Positions 33,780 to 43,048 of a stretch of 64,000 nt of DNA are shown here, one piece after another. Each line of letters opens with the position of its first letter. Within the stretch, counting starts at the first letter, position 1. The DNA is taken from NCBI GenBank assembly GCA_947500035.1, contig CANMQP010000018.1, positions 1 through 64,000 of the forward strand, read 5' to 3'. Origin of the DNA: an uncultured Kiloniellaceae bacterium. GTDB taxonomy: Bacteria > Pseudomonadota > Alphaproteobacteria > Kiloniellales > Kiloniellaceae. The translations under genes and the position numbers were made by a program. Under the pieces are notes generated by a model. That model did no database searches, was not told the DNA's origin, and saw only the letters and a list, made by a program, of their open reading frames with translations.

Positions 33780-34624
33780 CCTCGCCCGCAACCATCATGG
33801 TGGCGCCCAATGGTGCCCGCAAGACCAAGAGCGATCACCCCGAAGTCCCGGTGACCATCGCCGAGACCGCGCAAACAGCCGCCGCCTGTGCGGAGGTGGG
33901 CGCGACCGCCGTCCACGCCCACATTCGCGACGCCGAGGGCAAACACATTCTGGATGCCGTGCTTTACCGGGAACTGCTGGATGCCATCACCCGTGAATGC
34001 GGTGACAACATCTTCGCTCAGGTCACAACCGAAGCGGTCGGCATCTACCAGCCGGAAGAGCAGATGGCGGTTATGCGGGAGCTCCGGCCGCGGGGCTTCA
34101 GCGCCGCGCTCAAGGAACTGATCGCAAGCCCGGAAAAAGAAACGGATGCCTCGGCGTTCTACACTTGGGCCCAAAAAGAAGAGATCGCGGTTCAGCATAT
34201 TCTTTACGACGCTGAAGAAATTCACCGCTTTGCGGACCTGGTCCGGCGCGAGGTCATTCCCGGCGAGCGGCATGCCCTCCTCTTCGTTTTGGGCCGCTAC
34301 GCCAAGGATTTGGAGAGCGAGGTTGAGGATCTGCTGCCCTTTATCGAGGCCCTGAATGCGTCCGGCCTGAAATCAAACAGCGAGTGGATGGTCTGCGGCT
34401 TCGGGCGCAGCGAGACCGCGTCGCTCACGGCGGCCATGGCCCTGGGCGGCCATGCGCGGGTCGGCTTCGAGAACAGTCTCTGGCATGCGGACGGCGAGAT
34501 CGCCGGGTCCAATGCGGAACGGGTCCATGTGATCTCGGCTATCGCCGAACGCCTCGGGCGCGGCGGTCAGACCCTTGAAGACACCAGCCGGGTGCTGGGC
34601 GGTCTCAATGCAGCAGCCATATGA
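33776..34624 (+). CDS. Beta-keto acid cleavage enzyme (BKACE, DUF849)
   Basis: This 282-residue member of the BKACE family cleaves a beta-keto acid with acetyl-CoA to give acetoacetate and a new acyl-CoA. The zinc-binding HAH motif is at residues 47-49 (ATAVHAHIRDAEG), and the N-terminal block PNGARKTKSDHPEVPVT is characteristic of a subfamily. The C-terminal part has ARVGFENSLW, where the Arg and Glu are active-site residues. Characterised members act on 3-keto-5-aminohexanoate and dehydrocarnitine. Coupled to a transaminase and demethylase, it should act on the keto acid made from a beta-amino acid. The precise substrate is unknown. Confidence 0.88.
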   Translation: MTSPATIMVAPNGARKTKSDHPEVPVTIAETAQTAAACAEVGATAVHAHIRDAEGKHILDAVLYRELLDAITRECGDNIFAQVTTEAVGIYQPEEQMAVMRELRPRGFSAALKELIASPEKETDASAFYTWAQKEEIAVQHILYDAEEIHRFADLVRREVIPGERHALLFVLGRYAKDLESEVEDLLPFIEALNASGLKSNSEWMVCGFGRSETASLTAAMALGGHARVGFENSLWHADGEIAGSNAERVHVISAIAERLGRGGQTLEDTSRVLGGLNAAAI

Positions 34625-34640
34625 TTTGCAGGAATTCTGA

Positions 34641-35237
34641 ATGACATCTACGAGCAGCACCGGCGAAATCATCCTGCGGCCCGCGGTCGAAGAGGACAGC
34701 GCCGCCATCGCCGAGTTCTTCCTGATCTCCTCCGACGGCCTTGCGGAGTACATCTGGGGCCTGAGCAAACCCGCCGGCATCTCATTGCTCGAACATGGCG
34801 CGCGGCGGTACGCCCGGACCGACACCGCTTTCTCCTTTGAGAACTGCCACCTGGCCGAACGGGACGGAGAAGTCGTGGGCATGCTCCATGCCTTCGAAAT
34901 GGAAGGCGACCCGGGCGCGGAACACGAGAGCGATCCGGTGCTCAAGCCCTATTTCGAACTGGAGGACCCCGGCTCGCTTTACATCTCGGGTCTGGCCGTG
35001 AAGGAGGATCTCCGCTCGCAGGGCATCGGAGCAAAGCTGATGGACTATGCCGAAACCCGCGCCCGGCTCGAAGGCCTGCCCCGCCTCAGCCTCATCTGTT
35101 TCGAACGCAACGAACGCGCCCTCGCCTTCTACCAGCGCCGCGGCTTCGAACTGCGCGACCGGCGTCCACTTGTACCACACCCCAGCCTGCACTACACGGA
35201 CGGCGATGCCCTGCTGTTGGTCGCGGACTTGGGTTAG
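34641..35237 (+). CDS. GNAT-family N-acetyltransferase
   Basis: This 198-residue protein has the GNAT acetyl-CoA site in YISGLAVKEDLRSQGIGAKL (motif A, R/Q-x-x-G-x-G/A pattern) at about 112-131 and the C-terminal LICFERNERALAFYQRRGF strand. The N-terminal half (LRPAVEEDSAAIAEFF) is typical. It lies 16 bp after the BKACE gene and is probably the fourth gene of the operon. It may acetylate a toxic amine intermediate or the substrate itself; the acceptor is not predictable. Confidence 0.85.
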   Translation: MTSTSSTGEIILRPAVEEDSAAIAEFFLISSDGLAEYIWGLSKPAGISLLEHGARRYARTDTAFSFENCHLAERDGEVVGMLHAFEMEGDPGAEHESDPVLKPYFELEDPGSLYISGLAVKEDLRSQGIGAKLMDYAETRARLEGLPRLSLICFERNERALAFYQRRGFELRDRRPLVPHPSLHYTDGDALLLVADLG

Positions 35238-35339
35238 GGGAACATCCCGCAAGACATTCGAACAGCCGGTTTACATCGCAAGCCTCGCGGGTTACCAAAC
35301 GCCGTTCATTCTTCGGAGCTTTCATGTCCCGCTAATACC

Positions 35340-35357
35340 GGGTGCCAAACGGCACCC
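35340..35357 (+). terminator. Hairpin after the amine-catabolic operon
   Basis: GGGTGCC-AAAC-GGCACCC is a perfect 7-bp stem with a 4-base loop, about 100 bp after the GNAT stop. There is no long T run. Confidence 0.5.
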
Positions 35358-35483
35358 CTCTCAAGTCCAATAGAAGCATCTGCCCGCACCTTTGTGCCGC
35401 AGCCCTATTGTCTTGTCTTATTCACTATAGATAAAACGCCAGCGGTTTTATCGCTGCGCGAAGCATGAAAGACATGCCGGAAA

Positions 35484-35912
35484 ATGATCAGAAAATTCAA
35501 AAAAGAAGATACCGACGCCGTGGTGGCGACATGGCGGAGCGCAAGCGCACTCGCCCATCCCTTTTTGTCCCAGGCCTTCATTGACCGTGAGGCGGAGAAC
35601 GTGCGCAACGTTTATCTCACCCTCGCCGAAACCTGGGTGACGGAAGTCGATGGCGAGGTTGTGGGCTTCATCGCCCTGATTGAGGATGTGGTCGGCGGGC
35701 TGTTTCTAGACCCGGCCTATCACGGTCAGGGTTACGGCAAGGCCATGCTCGACAAAGCCGTTGCCGAAAGAGGCGCGCTACAGGTCGAGGTCTTCAAGGA
35801 GAACACCACCGGTCGCAGTTTCTACACGGCCTATGGATTCCGAGGCACCGAGGAATTCACTCATGAACTCACGGAGCAACCCACCCTGCGCATGACCTTC
35901 ACACCGCAATAA
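35484..35912 (+). CDS. GNAT-family N-acetyltransferase, YjaB-like
   Basis: This is a 142-residue acetyltransferase. It opens with IRKFKKEDTDAVVATWRSAS. The acetyl-CoA motif A is GLFLDPAYHGQGYGKAMLDK at about 73-92, and NTTGRSFYTAYGFRGTEEF ends the fold. It resembles small YjaB/ElaA-type proteins of unclear acceptor. It is a single gene between the amine operon and the convergent gamma-glutamyltransferase, with a shared bidirectional terminator. Confidence 0.85.
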   Translation: MIRKFKKEDTDAVVATWRSASALAHPFLSQAFIDREAENVRNVYLTLAETWVTEVDGEVVGFIALIEDVVGGLFLDPAYHGQGYGKAMLDKAVAERGALQVEVFKENTTGRSFYTAYGFRGTEEFTHELTEQPTLRMTFTPQ

Positions 35913-35923
35913 ACAGACTGGCG

Positions 35924-35950
35924 GGGCGCGCTCGTCTTAAGGACGCGCCC
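35924..35950. terminator. Bidirectional terminator between convergent genes
   Basis: GGGCGCG-N13-CGCGCCC has a perfect 7-bp GC stem midway between the GNAT stop (35912) and the gamma-glutamyltransferase stop (35970), followed by TTCCTC. Confidence 0.6.
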
Positions 35951-35969
35951 TTCCTCACCAAGCGTTGCA

Positions 35970-37562
35970 TTAAAACCCGCGCGCCTGCCCGTCGCTTCTT
36001 GGGTCGGCGGCCCCTTCTATCAGGCCGTCGGGATGATGTACCAGAGCGCCTGCGTGCCCCATGATTTCCTCGAAGGCACCGACCACTTCAATATCGTGTC
36101 CCGCCGCTTTGAGTTTCGCGATGACCTCCGGATCGAAACGATCCTCGATGCGCACATTGGTGTGCTCCGAGCCCCAGGTACGGCCGAGCAGCCAGCGCGG
36201 CGCGGTCACCGTCTCCTGGAGATCCTGCCCCATGAGCACATGGCGCGCGAAGAGCATGGCCTGCGTCTGCGGCTGACCTTCGCCGCCCATGGTGCCGTAA
36301 GCCATCACACGCCCATCCGACAGTTGCGCCAAAGCCGGCTGGATGGTGTGGAACGGGCGCCGCCCCGGTAACAGATGATTGTGATGCGCCCGGTCAAGGC
36401 TGAAACTTGTGCCGCGGTTCTGCCAGACGATGCCGCTTTCCGGCAGCACCACGCCGGAACCGAATTCCCAGTAGGTGCTCTGAATAAAGGACACCGCCCG
36501 CCCTTCCCGGTCGATGGCTCCCAACCAGACGGTATCACCGGCATTTTCCGGTGCGGGCCAGGGCATGACCTTGGCGGGATCGATGTCGTCGGCCGCCGCC
36601 TTTAAGATCTCTGGGGTCAGGAAGGAAGCCGGATCAACCCTCATGTAATCCGGATCGGTCACGTGCCGGTCGCGCACCAGGAAGGCGCGCTTGGTTGCCT
36701 CCAGCAGCCCATGTATGAAGTCGAAACTACCCGGCTCACCAAGATCCAGATGCTGCGCGATGCCCAGCAGCATCAGCGACGCCAGGCCCTGGGTCGGCGG
36801 CGGCATATTGAAAATCCGGTGCCCGGCCACCTCGACCGAGAGCGGATTCACGCGGCGCGCTTTGAAGCCCTCGAGATCGGAAAGACGCAGAGGGCTGCCG
36901 ACAGCCTCCAGATCTCTCGCCAGGCTGCGCGCCAGATCTCCGCGATAGAAAGACTCCAGCCCCTCCTTGGCCAGGGCCTCAAGACTTGCCGCCAGGCGAA
37001 CCTGCCGGAACCTCTCGCCCGTGCGCGGGACAGACCCGTCGGGACAGTAGGTCTCGGCAAACCCCGGCGAGCTCCACATCTCGGGTTTCTTGGCGGCGGT
37101 GTTCGCGGCCTGGCTTCCGGTAACGGCGATGCCCTCGCGCGCAAAAGCAATGGCATCCTCCAGCAAGCGGGGCAGGAGAAAGCGGCCATCCCAGGCCCCT
37201 TTGGAAACCGCAAGCGCGGTTTCCCAGCCCGAGGGCGCGCCCGCAACCGTCAAAGCCGCCAGAGGCCCGCGCCCGGGAATCGCTTCGAGACCCTGTTCCC
37301 GATAGAGGTCCATCGACGCCAACTCTGCGGCGCCGCCACAGGCGTCGATGCCGATGGGCGCCTCACCCGGTTCGTGGATCAGCCAGAAGTTATCGCCGCC
37401 AAGGGAATTCATATGGGGATAAACCACGGCAATCGCCGCGGCAGCGGCGACCATGGCTTCGATGGCATTTCCCCCCTCGGCCAGCACGCGCTGACCGGCT
37501 TGCGCAGCCAGGTGATGCGGCGCGACAACCATCCCGCCATAAGCTCTTGTCGTGTGAAGCAT
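35970..37562 (-). CDS. Gamma-glutamyltransferase family protein
   Basis: This 530-residue Ntn-hydrolase of the GGT family, with homologues that process glutathione or gamma-glutamyl amides, is made as a precursor cut before a nucleophilic threonine. The likely nucleophile is the Thr of GDTVWLGAIDREGRAVSF, near residue 350. Conserved blocks include GGNAIEAMVAAAAAIAVVYP, LGGDNFWLIHEPG and MGGEGQPQTQ. No signal peptide is visible, unlike classical periplasmic GGT, so a cytoplasmic role in gamma-glutamylamine or related amide breakdown is possible. It stands alone on the minus strand. Confidence 0.87.
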   Translation of the reverse strand: MLHTTRAYGGMVVAPHHLAAQAGQRVLAEGGNAIEAMVAAAAAIAVVYPHMNSLGGDNFWLIHEPGEAPIGIDACGGAAELASMDLYREQGLEAIPGRGPLAALTVAGAPSGWETALAVSKGAWDGRFLLPRLLEDAIAFAREGIAVTGSQAANTAAKKPEMWSSPGFAETYCPDGSVPRTGERFRQVRLAASLEALAKEGLESFYRGDLARSLARDLEAVGSPLRLSDLEGFKARRVNPLSVEVAGHRIFNMPPPTQGLASLMLLGIAQHLDLGEPGSFDFIHGLLEATKRAFLVRDRHVTDPDYMRVDPASFLTPEILKAAADDIDPAKVMPWPAPENAGDTVWLGAIDREGRAVSFIQSTYWEFGSGVVLPESGIVWQNRGTSFSLDRAHHNHLLPGRRPFHTIQPALAQLSDGRVMAYGTMGGEGQPQTQAMLFARHVLMGQDLQETVTAPRWLLGRTWGSEHTNVRIEDRFDPEVIAKLKAAGHDIEVVGAFEEIMGHAGALVHHPDGLIEGAADPRSDGQARGF

Positions 37563-38008
37563 CGTCTTCGCCCGTTTCTTAAGATCCGAAAAGCCCGCAT
37601 GCGAGCGGAGCCCAATGTGCAGGGCAGCACTCTATCCAGCGGCACCGACACAAGGCCAGTCAATTGAGCGGGCAGATGAGAGGGACAGAGCGCGCCTACC
37701 GCACTGCGGCAGATAATTCATCAATCCGCCGTCCAAAAACGAGTATTTTGCCAAAACGCCCAAGTTTAAACCCGCCCCCACAAAGAGACTCTGGAATCTG
37801 TTGCAGCGCACCCTGTTCCAGAGAGATAGCGTGACGCATTGCAGCACAAAAAATGCCCCCTTGAAGAGTTCGAAGCCGCGCAGGAATTCAAGTGCGTCGG
37901 ACAATTCACAGTGCAAACTACGGAAATTATAAGCGTTTCTCTCAAAAGGCGAGTTCAGCATTAGTCCTTCAAAAGCATGGAAACGCGATCCCTGGCTCAA
38001 AGCTCTCT

Positions 38009-38022
38009 TGTGGTATACCACA
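38009..38022. promoter_or_regulatory. GntR-type operator, distal copy
   Basis: TGTGGTATACCACA is a perfect 14-bp palindrome with the TGGTATACCA core typical of FadR/FCD-class GntR operators. It lies about 206 bp upstream of the GntR start. Confidence 0.65.
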
Positions 38023-38130
38023 TATCAAGCCTATATTACCGCGATAAGTGCCTTGAAAAGGCTAAACTTTTATGAAAAATCTGCAGAAATTCGCGAAATT
38101 TTGGCGTTGACGGTGAAAACCGTGAGTGTA

Positions 38131-38140
38131 TGGTATACCA
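38131..38140. promoter_or_regulatory. GntR-type operator, proximal copy
   Basis: This is a second perfect TGGTATACCA, 120 bp downstream of the first and about 88 bp before the GntR start. The pair could support looping or cooperative autoregulation. Confidence 0.65.
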
Positions 38141-38227
38141 CGAAATCGGCCGCACGGTGCCTGCGGAAGAGCGTATTTCTTCGCAGACGCTAATCGAAGC
38201 CGATCACGGGGAGGCAACATTTCGCTC

Positions 38228-38944
38228 ATGTCGATTAGCGCCAAACTAAAACCTATAGCTGCGAACTTCACGCTGAAGGATCACATCTATGAGGTCTTGC
38301 GCGACGCCATCATGGACATGAATATTTACGCCGAAGGTGCCGACCTCCGCCTCGATGAACGTCAGGTCGCTGAACAGCTCGGGATCTCTCGTACACCGGT
38401 CCGAGAGGCGCTCGCGAAACTCGAGCAGGAAGGCTTCGTGGAAATCCAGCCGCGCAAGGGGGTGTTCGTCCGGCGGAAATCCCTCAATGAGGTTCTGGAA
38501 ATGATTGTCGTCTGGGCTGCTTTGGAGAGCATGGCAGCCAGACTGGCAACCGAATACGCAAGCGACGCGGATCTTGCATCGCTGCGCAAACTCGGCGCCA
38601 AGCACAGTCAGGACTCGGCCCGTGCGGATATTGCGGAATACTCCGAAGCCAACATCAAGTTTCATCAGCGCATTCTCGAACTCTCTCAGTGTTCGATGCT
38701 CAAGAGCCTGGCTGACGGATTGTTCCAGCACATGTATGCGGTGCGCCGCAGGGCCATGGGCGAAGGCGACCGCGCCAATCGCTCCGTGGTCGATCATATG
38801 AGTATCATCGAAGCCATTGAAAGCCGGGACGGCGACCTCGCCGCACGGATGGTGCGGGAGCACACGATGGCTTTGCACGATCACGTCCGGCGCACCTGGA
38901 CCAAACTCGAAAACCTATCCGGACTCAAGGCGGGCAGCGGCTAG
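38228..38944 (+). CDS. GntR-family regulator, FCD class
   Basis: This protein of about 238 residues has an N-terminal GntR winged helix (about 15-75: [20 protein letters not shown], then [17 protein letters not shown]) and an FCD effector domain (about 85-220) with the metal-site Asp/His pattern ([37 protein letters not shown]). The ATG at 38228 has GGGGAGG about 13 bp upstream. Oxc follows after 53 bp, so it probably controls the oxalate genes and itself through the two TGGTATACCA sites. Oxalate, oxalyl-CoA or a related carboxylate is the plausible effector. Confidence 0.87.
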   Translation: MSISAKLKPIAANFTLKDHIYEVLRDAIMDMNIYAEGADLRLDERQVAEQLGISRTPVREALAKLEQEGFVEIQPRKGVFVRRKSLNEVLEMIVVWAALESMAARLATEYASDADLASLRKLGAKHSQDSARADIAEYSEANIKFHQRILELSQCSMLKSLADGLFQHMYAVRRRAMGEGDRANRSVVDHMSIIEAIESRDGDLAARMVREHTMALHDHVRRTWTKLENLSGLKAGSG

Positions 38945-38997
38945 CCGTCCCCGGCCGGGCCTGCCTCTCTATCTATTCAAGAACTTGGAAGCACAAT

Positions 38998-40797
38998 ATG
39001 AACACATCCACCGCCCTGCAGACTGAAACCGAGCCTGGAACCACGAGCGACCCCGAACGTGAGCTCACCGACGGTTTTCACCTGCTGATCGACGCGCTGA
39101 AGCTGAATGATCTGAATACGGTCTACGGCGTGCCGGGCATTCCCATCACTGACCTCGGGCGGATGATGCAGGAAGAAGGCATGCGCGTCCTCTCGTTCCG
39201 CCATGAGCAGAATGCCGGCAACGCAGCAGCCATCGCCGGGTTCCTGACCAAAAAACCCGGCGTCTGCCTGACCGTTTCCGCCCCGGGCTTTCTGAACGGC
39301 CTGACCGCCCTCGCCCACGCCACGACAAACTGTTGGCCCATGATCCTGATCTCCGGCTCTTCCGAGCGCGAGGTGGTCGATCTCATGCAGGGCGACTATG
39401 AGGAGATGGACCAGCTGGCCATCGCCAAGCCGCTCTGCAAAGCGGCCTACCGTGTGCTTCATGCCGAGGATATCGGCATCGCCGTGGCCCGCGCCATTCG
39501 CGCGGCCGTCTCCGGCCGCCCCGGCGGCGTTTACCTCGATATTCCCGGCGCCCTGCTTGGACAGGCCATGGATGCGGTCGAAGGTGCGAAGTCCCTGGTC
39601 AAGGTCATCGATCCCGCCCCGGCGCAGTTCCCCGCCCCTGCCGCAGTCGAGCGCGCCCTGGACGTCATCAAAAGCGCTAAGAAGCCTCTGATCATCCTGG
39701 GCAAAGGTGCTGCCTATGCCCAGGCCGACGACGTCGTGAAGGACTTCGTCGAAAAGAGCGGCATTCCTTACCTGCCCATGTCCATGGCCAAGGGTCTGCT
39801 CCCGGACAATCATCCGCAATCGGCAGGTGCCGCCCGGTCGCTGGTGTTGAAGGAATCCGATGTCGTCATCATGGTCGGCGCACGCCTGAACTGGCTGCTG
39901 TCCCACGGGAAAGGCAAGAGCTGGGGCGCCCCTCATTCGACCAGGTTCGTCCAGATCGACATCGAGCCCAGGGAGATGGATTCGAACGTCGAGATCGCGG
40001 CGCCGCTCGTTGGAGACATCGAATCCTGCTTGTCAGCCCTGACCGAGGGCATGAGCGGTGACTGGAAAGCGCCGCCGGAAGACTGGCTGAATGCAGTCCG
40101 CGAGAAACGCGACGCCAACGTGACCCGCATGGCGCCGACCCTGCAGAACAATGCCTCGCCGATGAATTACGCGGGTGCACTAGGCGCTCTGAAACGCATC
40201 ATCGAAAAGCGCCCGGACGCGATCCTGGTCAATGAAGGCGCCAACACACTGGATTTCGCACGTTCCATTATCGACATGTACAAGCCTCGCAAGCGTCTTG
40301 ACGTCGGCACCTGGGGCGTGATGGGTGTCGGCATGGGCAGCGCGATCGCTGCCGCGGTCGAAACCGGTCTCCCCGTGCTGGCGGTGGAGGGCGACAGTGC
40401 CTTCGGTTTCTCCGGCATGGAGATCGAAACCATCTGCCGCTACAGGCTGCCGGTCTGCATTGTAGTCTTCAACAACAACGGCATCTATCGCGGCACGGAT
40501 AAAAACCGCGCCGGCGGCGAAGATCCGGCACCGACCGTCTTTGTCGAAGACAGCCGCTACGACATGATGATGCAGGCTTTCGGCGGTGAAGGCCGCCATG
40601 TTACCGATCCGGATGCCTTGACCCGCGCCGTAAATGAGGCGATGGATTCCGGTAAACCAACGCTGATCAATGCCGTTATCGATCCTGCCGCCGGCAAGGA
40701 AAGCGGTAACATCGGCAGTCTCAATCCGACCTCTGTGGTTTCCAAGCGGACGAACCACGAGGTTCTTGAAATACTTAAGCAAAAGGCAGCTCAATGA
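38998..40797 (+). CDS. oxc: Oxalyl-CoA decarboxylase
   Basis: This 599-residue thiamine-diphosphate enzyme decarboxylates oxalyl-CoA to formyl-CoA and CO2. It has the three-domain ThDP lyase layout. The cofactor-activating glutamate is at position 70 ([15 protein letters not shown]), the central domain is at about 210-350, and the ThDP/Mg motif starts [14 protein letters not shown] near residue 465 and ends NNNGIYRG. The ADP-binding and substrate loops resemble Oxalobacter Oxc. The length is near the family norm, with a 20-residue N-terminal extension. The frc gene overlaps by 4 bp. Confidence 0.95.
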   Translation: MNTSTALQTETEPGTTSDPERELTDGFHLLIDALKLNDLNTVYGVPGIPITDLGRMMQEEGMRVLSFRHEQNAGNAAAIAGFLTKKPGVCLTVSAPGFLNGLTALAHATTNCWPMILISGSSEREVVDLMQGDYEEMDQLAIAKPLCKAAYRVLHAEDIGIAVARAIRAAVSGRPGGVYLDIPGALLGQAMDAVEGAKSLVKVIDPAPAQFPAPAAVERALDVIKSAKKPLIILGKGAAYAQADDVVKDFVEKSGIPYLPMSMAKGLLPDNHPQSAGAARSLVLKESDVVIMVGARLNWLLSHGKGKSWGAPHSTRFVQIDIEPREMDSNVEIAAPLVGDIESCLSALTEGMSGDWKAPPEDWLNAVREKRDANVTRMAPTLQNNASPMNYAGALGALKRIIEKRPDAILVNEGANTLDFARSIIDMYKPRKRLDVGTWGVMGVGMGSAIAAAVETGLPVLAVEGDSAFGFSGMEIETICRYRLPVCIVVFNNNGIYRGTDKNRAGGEDPAPTVFVEDSRYDMMMQAFGGEGRHVTDPDALTRAVNEAMDSGKPTLINAVIDPAAGKESGNIGSLNPTSVVSKRTNHEVLEILKQKAAQ

Positions 40798-42068
40798 AAG
40801 CCCTCGAAGGAATCAAAATTCTAGATTTCACGCACGTGCAGTCCGGTCCGACCTGCACACAGTTACTGGCATGGTTTGGCGCGGATGTGATCAAGGTCGA
40901 ACGCCCCGGCGTAGGCGATGCGACACGTAAACAGCTCGTCGACGTCCCCGGCGCGGACAGCCTCTATTTCACCATGCTGAACCACAACAAGCGCTCCATT
41001 GAGCTGAACTCCAAGAACGAAACCGGCAAGGAAGTGCTGACCCGGCTGATCGAACAATGCGATGTGCTGGTGGAAAACTTTGCGCCCGGCGCGCTCGACC
41101 GTATGGGCTTCGGCTGGGAACGGATCCAGGAAATCAACCCCCGCCTGATCATGGCCTCGATCAAGGGCTTCGGCCCCGGCAAATATCAGGACTGCAAGGT
41201 CTACGAGAACGTCGCCCAGTGCGCCGGCGGCTCCGCCTCGACGACCGGTTTCCTGGACGGCCCCCCCCTGGTCACCGGCGCGCAGATCGGCGATTCGGGC
41301 ACCGGCCTGCATCTTTGCCTCGGCATTGTCACCGCCCTCTTCCAGCGGGAAAAAACCGGGCGCGGCCAGAAGGTCACCGCTGCGATGCAGGATGCGGTGC
41401 TGAACCTCGCACGGGTCAAGCTGCGCGATCAGCAACGCCTGGCGGCGGGCCCGCTCACGGAATACTCCCAGTTCGGCGAGGGCATTCCCTTCGGCGATGC
41501 CACGCCGCGTGCCGGCAACGATTCGGGTGGCGGCCAGCCAGGCCGGATCCTCAAATGCAAGGGTTGGGAGACCGATCCCAACGCCTACACCTATTTCATC
41601 TGTCAGGCTGCGATCTGGGGCAAGATTTGCGACGTCATCGGTGAGCCGGACTGGAAGACCAAGGAAGGCTATGCGACACCGCCGGAGCGCCTCGACAAGC
41701 TCAACGAGATCTTCGAGCGTATCGAGCAGTGGACCATGACCAAAACCAAGTTCGAGGTCATGGACATCTGTAACCCGCATGACATTCCGGTCGGCCCGAT
41801 CCTCTCCATGAAGGAAATTTCCGAGGACGAAGGCCTCTTCGCCACCGGGACCATGGTTAGGGTCGACCATCCGGAGCGCGGCGAATACCTCAGCGTCGGC
41901 TGCCCGATCAAGCTCTCGGACAGCGATGTCACGGTCGAGCGGTCACCTCTGCTGGGTGAACACACGAAGGAAATCCTGTCGGACGTGCTGGGTTACAGCG
42001 GAGACGATCTGGAGCGCGTCATCAGCTCGGGCGCGGTCGGCGAAGTTCGTGCCGACGCGGCGGAATAA
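40794..42068 (+). CDS. frc: Formyl-CoA:oxalate CoA-transferase
   Basis: This 424-residue class III CoA-transferase (CaiB/BaiF family) moves CoA from formyl-CoA to oxalate, producing oxalyl-CoA and formate and so feeding Oxc. The catalytic aspartate is Asp167 in [12 protein letters not shown], preceded by [10 protein letters not shown] as in Oxalobacter Frc. The N-terminal block [20 protein letters not shown] is typical. It overlaps oxc by 4 bp (ATGA), so the two enzymes are translationally coupled. Confidence 0.95.
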   Translation: MKALEGIKILDFTHVQSGPTCTQLLAWFGADVIKVERPGVGDATRKQLVDVPGADSLYFTMLNHNKRSIELNSKNETGKEVLTRLIEQCDVLVENFAPGALDRMGFGWERIQEINPRLIMASIKGFGPGKYQDCKVYENVAQCAGGSASTTGFLDGPPLVTGAQIGDSGTGLHLCLGIVTALFQREKTGRGQKVTAAMQDAVLNLARVKLRDQQRLAAGPLTEYSQFGEGIPFGDATPRAGNDSGGGQPGRILKCKGWETDPNAYTYFICQAAIWGKICDVIGEPDWKTKEGYATPPERLDKLNEIFERIEQWTMTKTKFEVMDICNPHDIPVGPILSMKEISEDEGLFATGTMVRVDHPERGEYLSVGCPIKLSDSDVTVERSPLLGEHTKEILSDVLGYSGDDLERVISSGAVGEVRADAAE

Positions 42069-42116
42069 TCCACTTGGTCTTACGGCGCCATGAAAGGCGT
42101 CCTTTGGAGTAGTTAA

Positions 42117-43031
42117 ATGCGTATAGTCGTTCACGGTCAGCAGGCTTTCGGCAAAGCTGTCCTCGAAAAACTCCTGGAGCGCGGCGAGGACGTTGTTGCC
42201 GTCTGCTCCGCACCGACCAAGGAAGGCCGGCCGGAAGATCCTCTGGTGGAATTCGCCAAGGAAAAGGGCCTGCCTGTCCATCAGCCAGCCTCCTGGAAAA
42301 CCCCTGAAGCGCTGGAACTGATGAAGTCCTTCGATGCGGACGTCTGCATGATGGCCTACGTCCTGCTGTTCGTGCCCGAGGCGGTGCGGGATGCACCGCG
42401 CTTCGGCACCTTTCAGTACCACCCTTCCCTCTGTCCGTTGCATCGCGGCCCAAGCTCGATCAACTGGCCGATCGCCATGGGCAAAACCCGCACGGGATTG
42501 ACGATCTTCTGGCCGGACGACGGCCTGGATGAAGGCCCGATCCTGATGCAAAAAAGCTGCGAGATCGGACCGGACGAGACCCTGGGCGACGTCTATTTCA
42601 AGAAACTCTTCCCGATGGGCGTCGATGCCATGATCGAGAGCCTGGACCTCGTGAAAGCCGGCATCATCATCAAACACGACCAGAGGCTCGAAGACGGCTC
42701 CTACGAAAGCTGGTTCAAGAAGGACCTGGCCAAGATCGACTGGTCCAAATCCGCCGATGACGTCTACAACACGATCCGAGCCGCCAATCCGGCCCCAGGG
42801 GCCTGGACGACGGTGAACGGCGTCGAACTGCAAATGTATGACAGCGCGAAGCTTGAAGGCACGGGAACCCCCGGGTCCGTCGTTTCTGTTGCAGATGACG
42901 GCGTCACCGTTCAAGCCGAGGGGGGACGGATCTTGCTAAAACGCGTGCGCCCCAAAGGTGGGGACAAACAGCCGGCGGCCGAGTGGGCCGCCGCTTCCGG
43001 CCTGTCCGCCGGTGATCAACTCGGTTCTTAG
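42117..43031 (+). CDS. Formyltransferase-family protein, like the hydrolase domain of 10-formyl-THF dehydrogenase
   Basis: This 304-residue stand-alone protein resembles the N-terminal folate-binding domain of ALDH1L1, with a Rossmann-like formyltransferase core (1-200) and an FMT C-terminal domain (205-300). The residue pair used for catalysis there, His106 and Asp142, matches His102 and Asp138 ([11 protein letters not shown] and [10 protein letters not shown]) with the same 36-residue spacing. The Asn of true Met-tRNA formyltransferases is Gln100. The aldehyde dehydrogenase half is absent. Set between frc and fhs, it could hydrolyse 10-formyl-THF or transfer formyl between formyl-CoA and THF; the latter is only a hypothesis. 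Confidence 0.8.
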   Translation: MRIVVHGQQAFGKAVLEKLLERGEDVVAVCSAPTKEGRPEDPLVEFAKEKGLPVHQPASWKTPEALELMKSFDADVCMMAYVLLFVPEAVRDAPRFGTFQYHPSLCPLHRGPSSINWPIAMGKTRTGLTIFWPDDGLDEGPILMQKSCEIGPDETLGDVYFKKLFPMGVDAMIESLDLVKAGIIIKHDQRLEDGSYESWFKKDLAKIDWSKSADDVYNTIRAANPAPGAWTTVNGVELQMYDSAKLEGTGTPGSVVSVADDGVTVQAEGGRILLKRVRPKGGDKQPAAEWAAASGLSAGDQLGS

Positions 43032-43048
43032 GGAGCAGATTTTTAAAA

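Larger units (their letters stand above)
37563..38227. other. Regulatory intergenic region upstream of GntR
   Basis: This 665-bp stretch lies between the divergent gamma-glutamyltransferase and GntR genes. The right part holds two TGGTATACCA operators exactly 120 bp apart. A 129-codon minus-strand frame (37632-38021) has no recognisable family and starts inside the first operator, so I do not call it a gene. I see nothing else. Confidence 0.5.

Noticed and set aside
37632-38021. 129-codon minus-strand frame upstream of the gamma-glutamyltransferase gene
   Set aside because: It starts within a GntR operator, has no family features and lies in promoter DNA.
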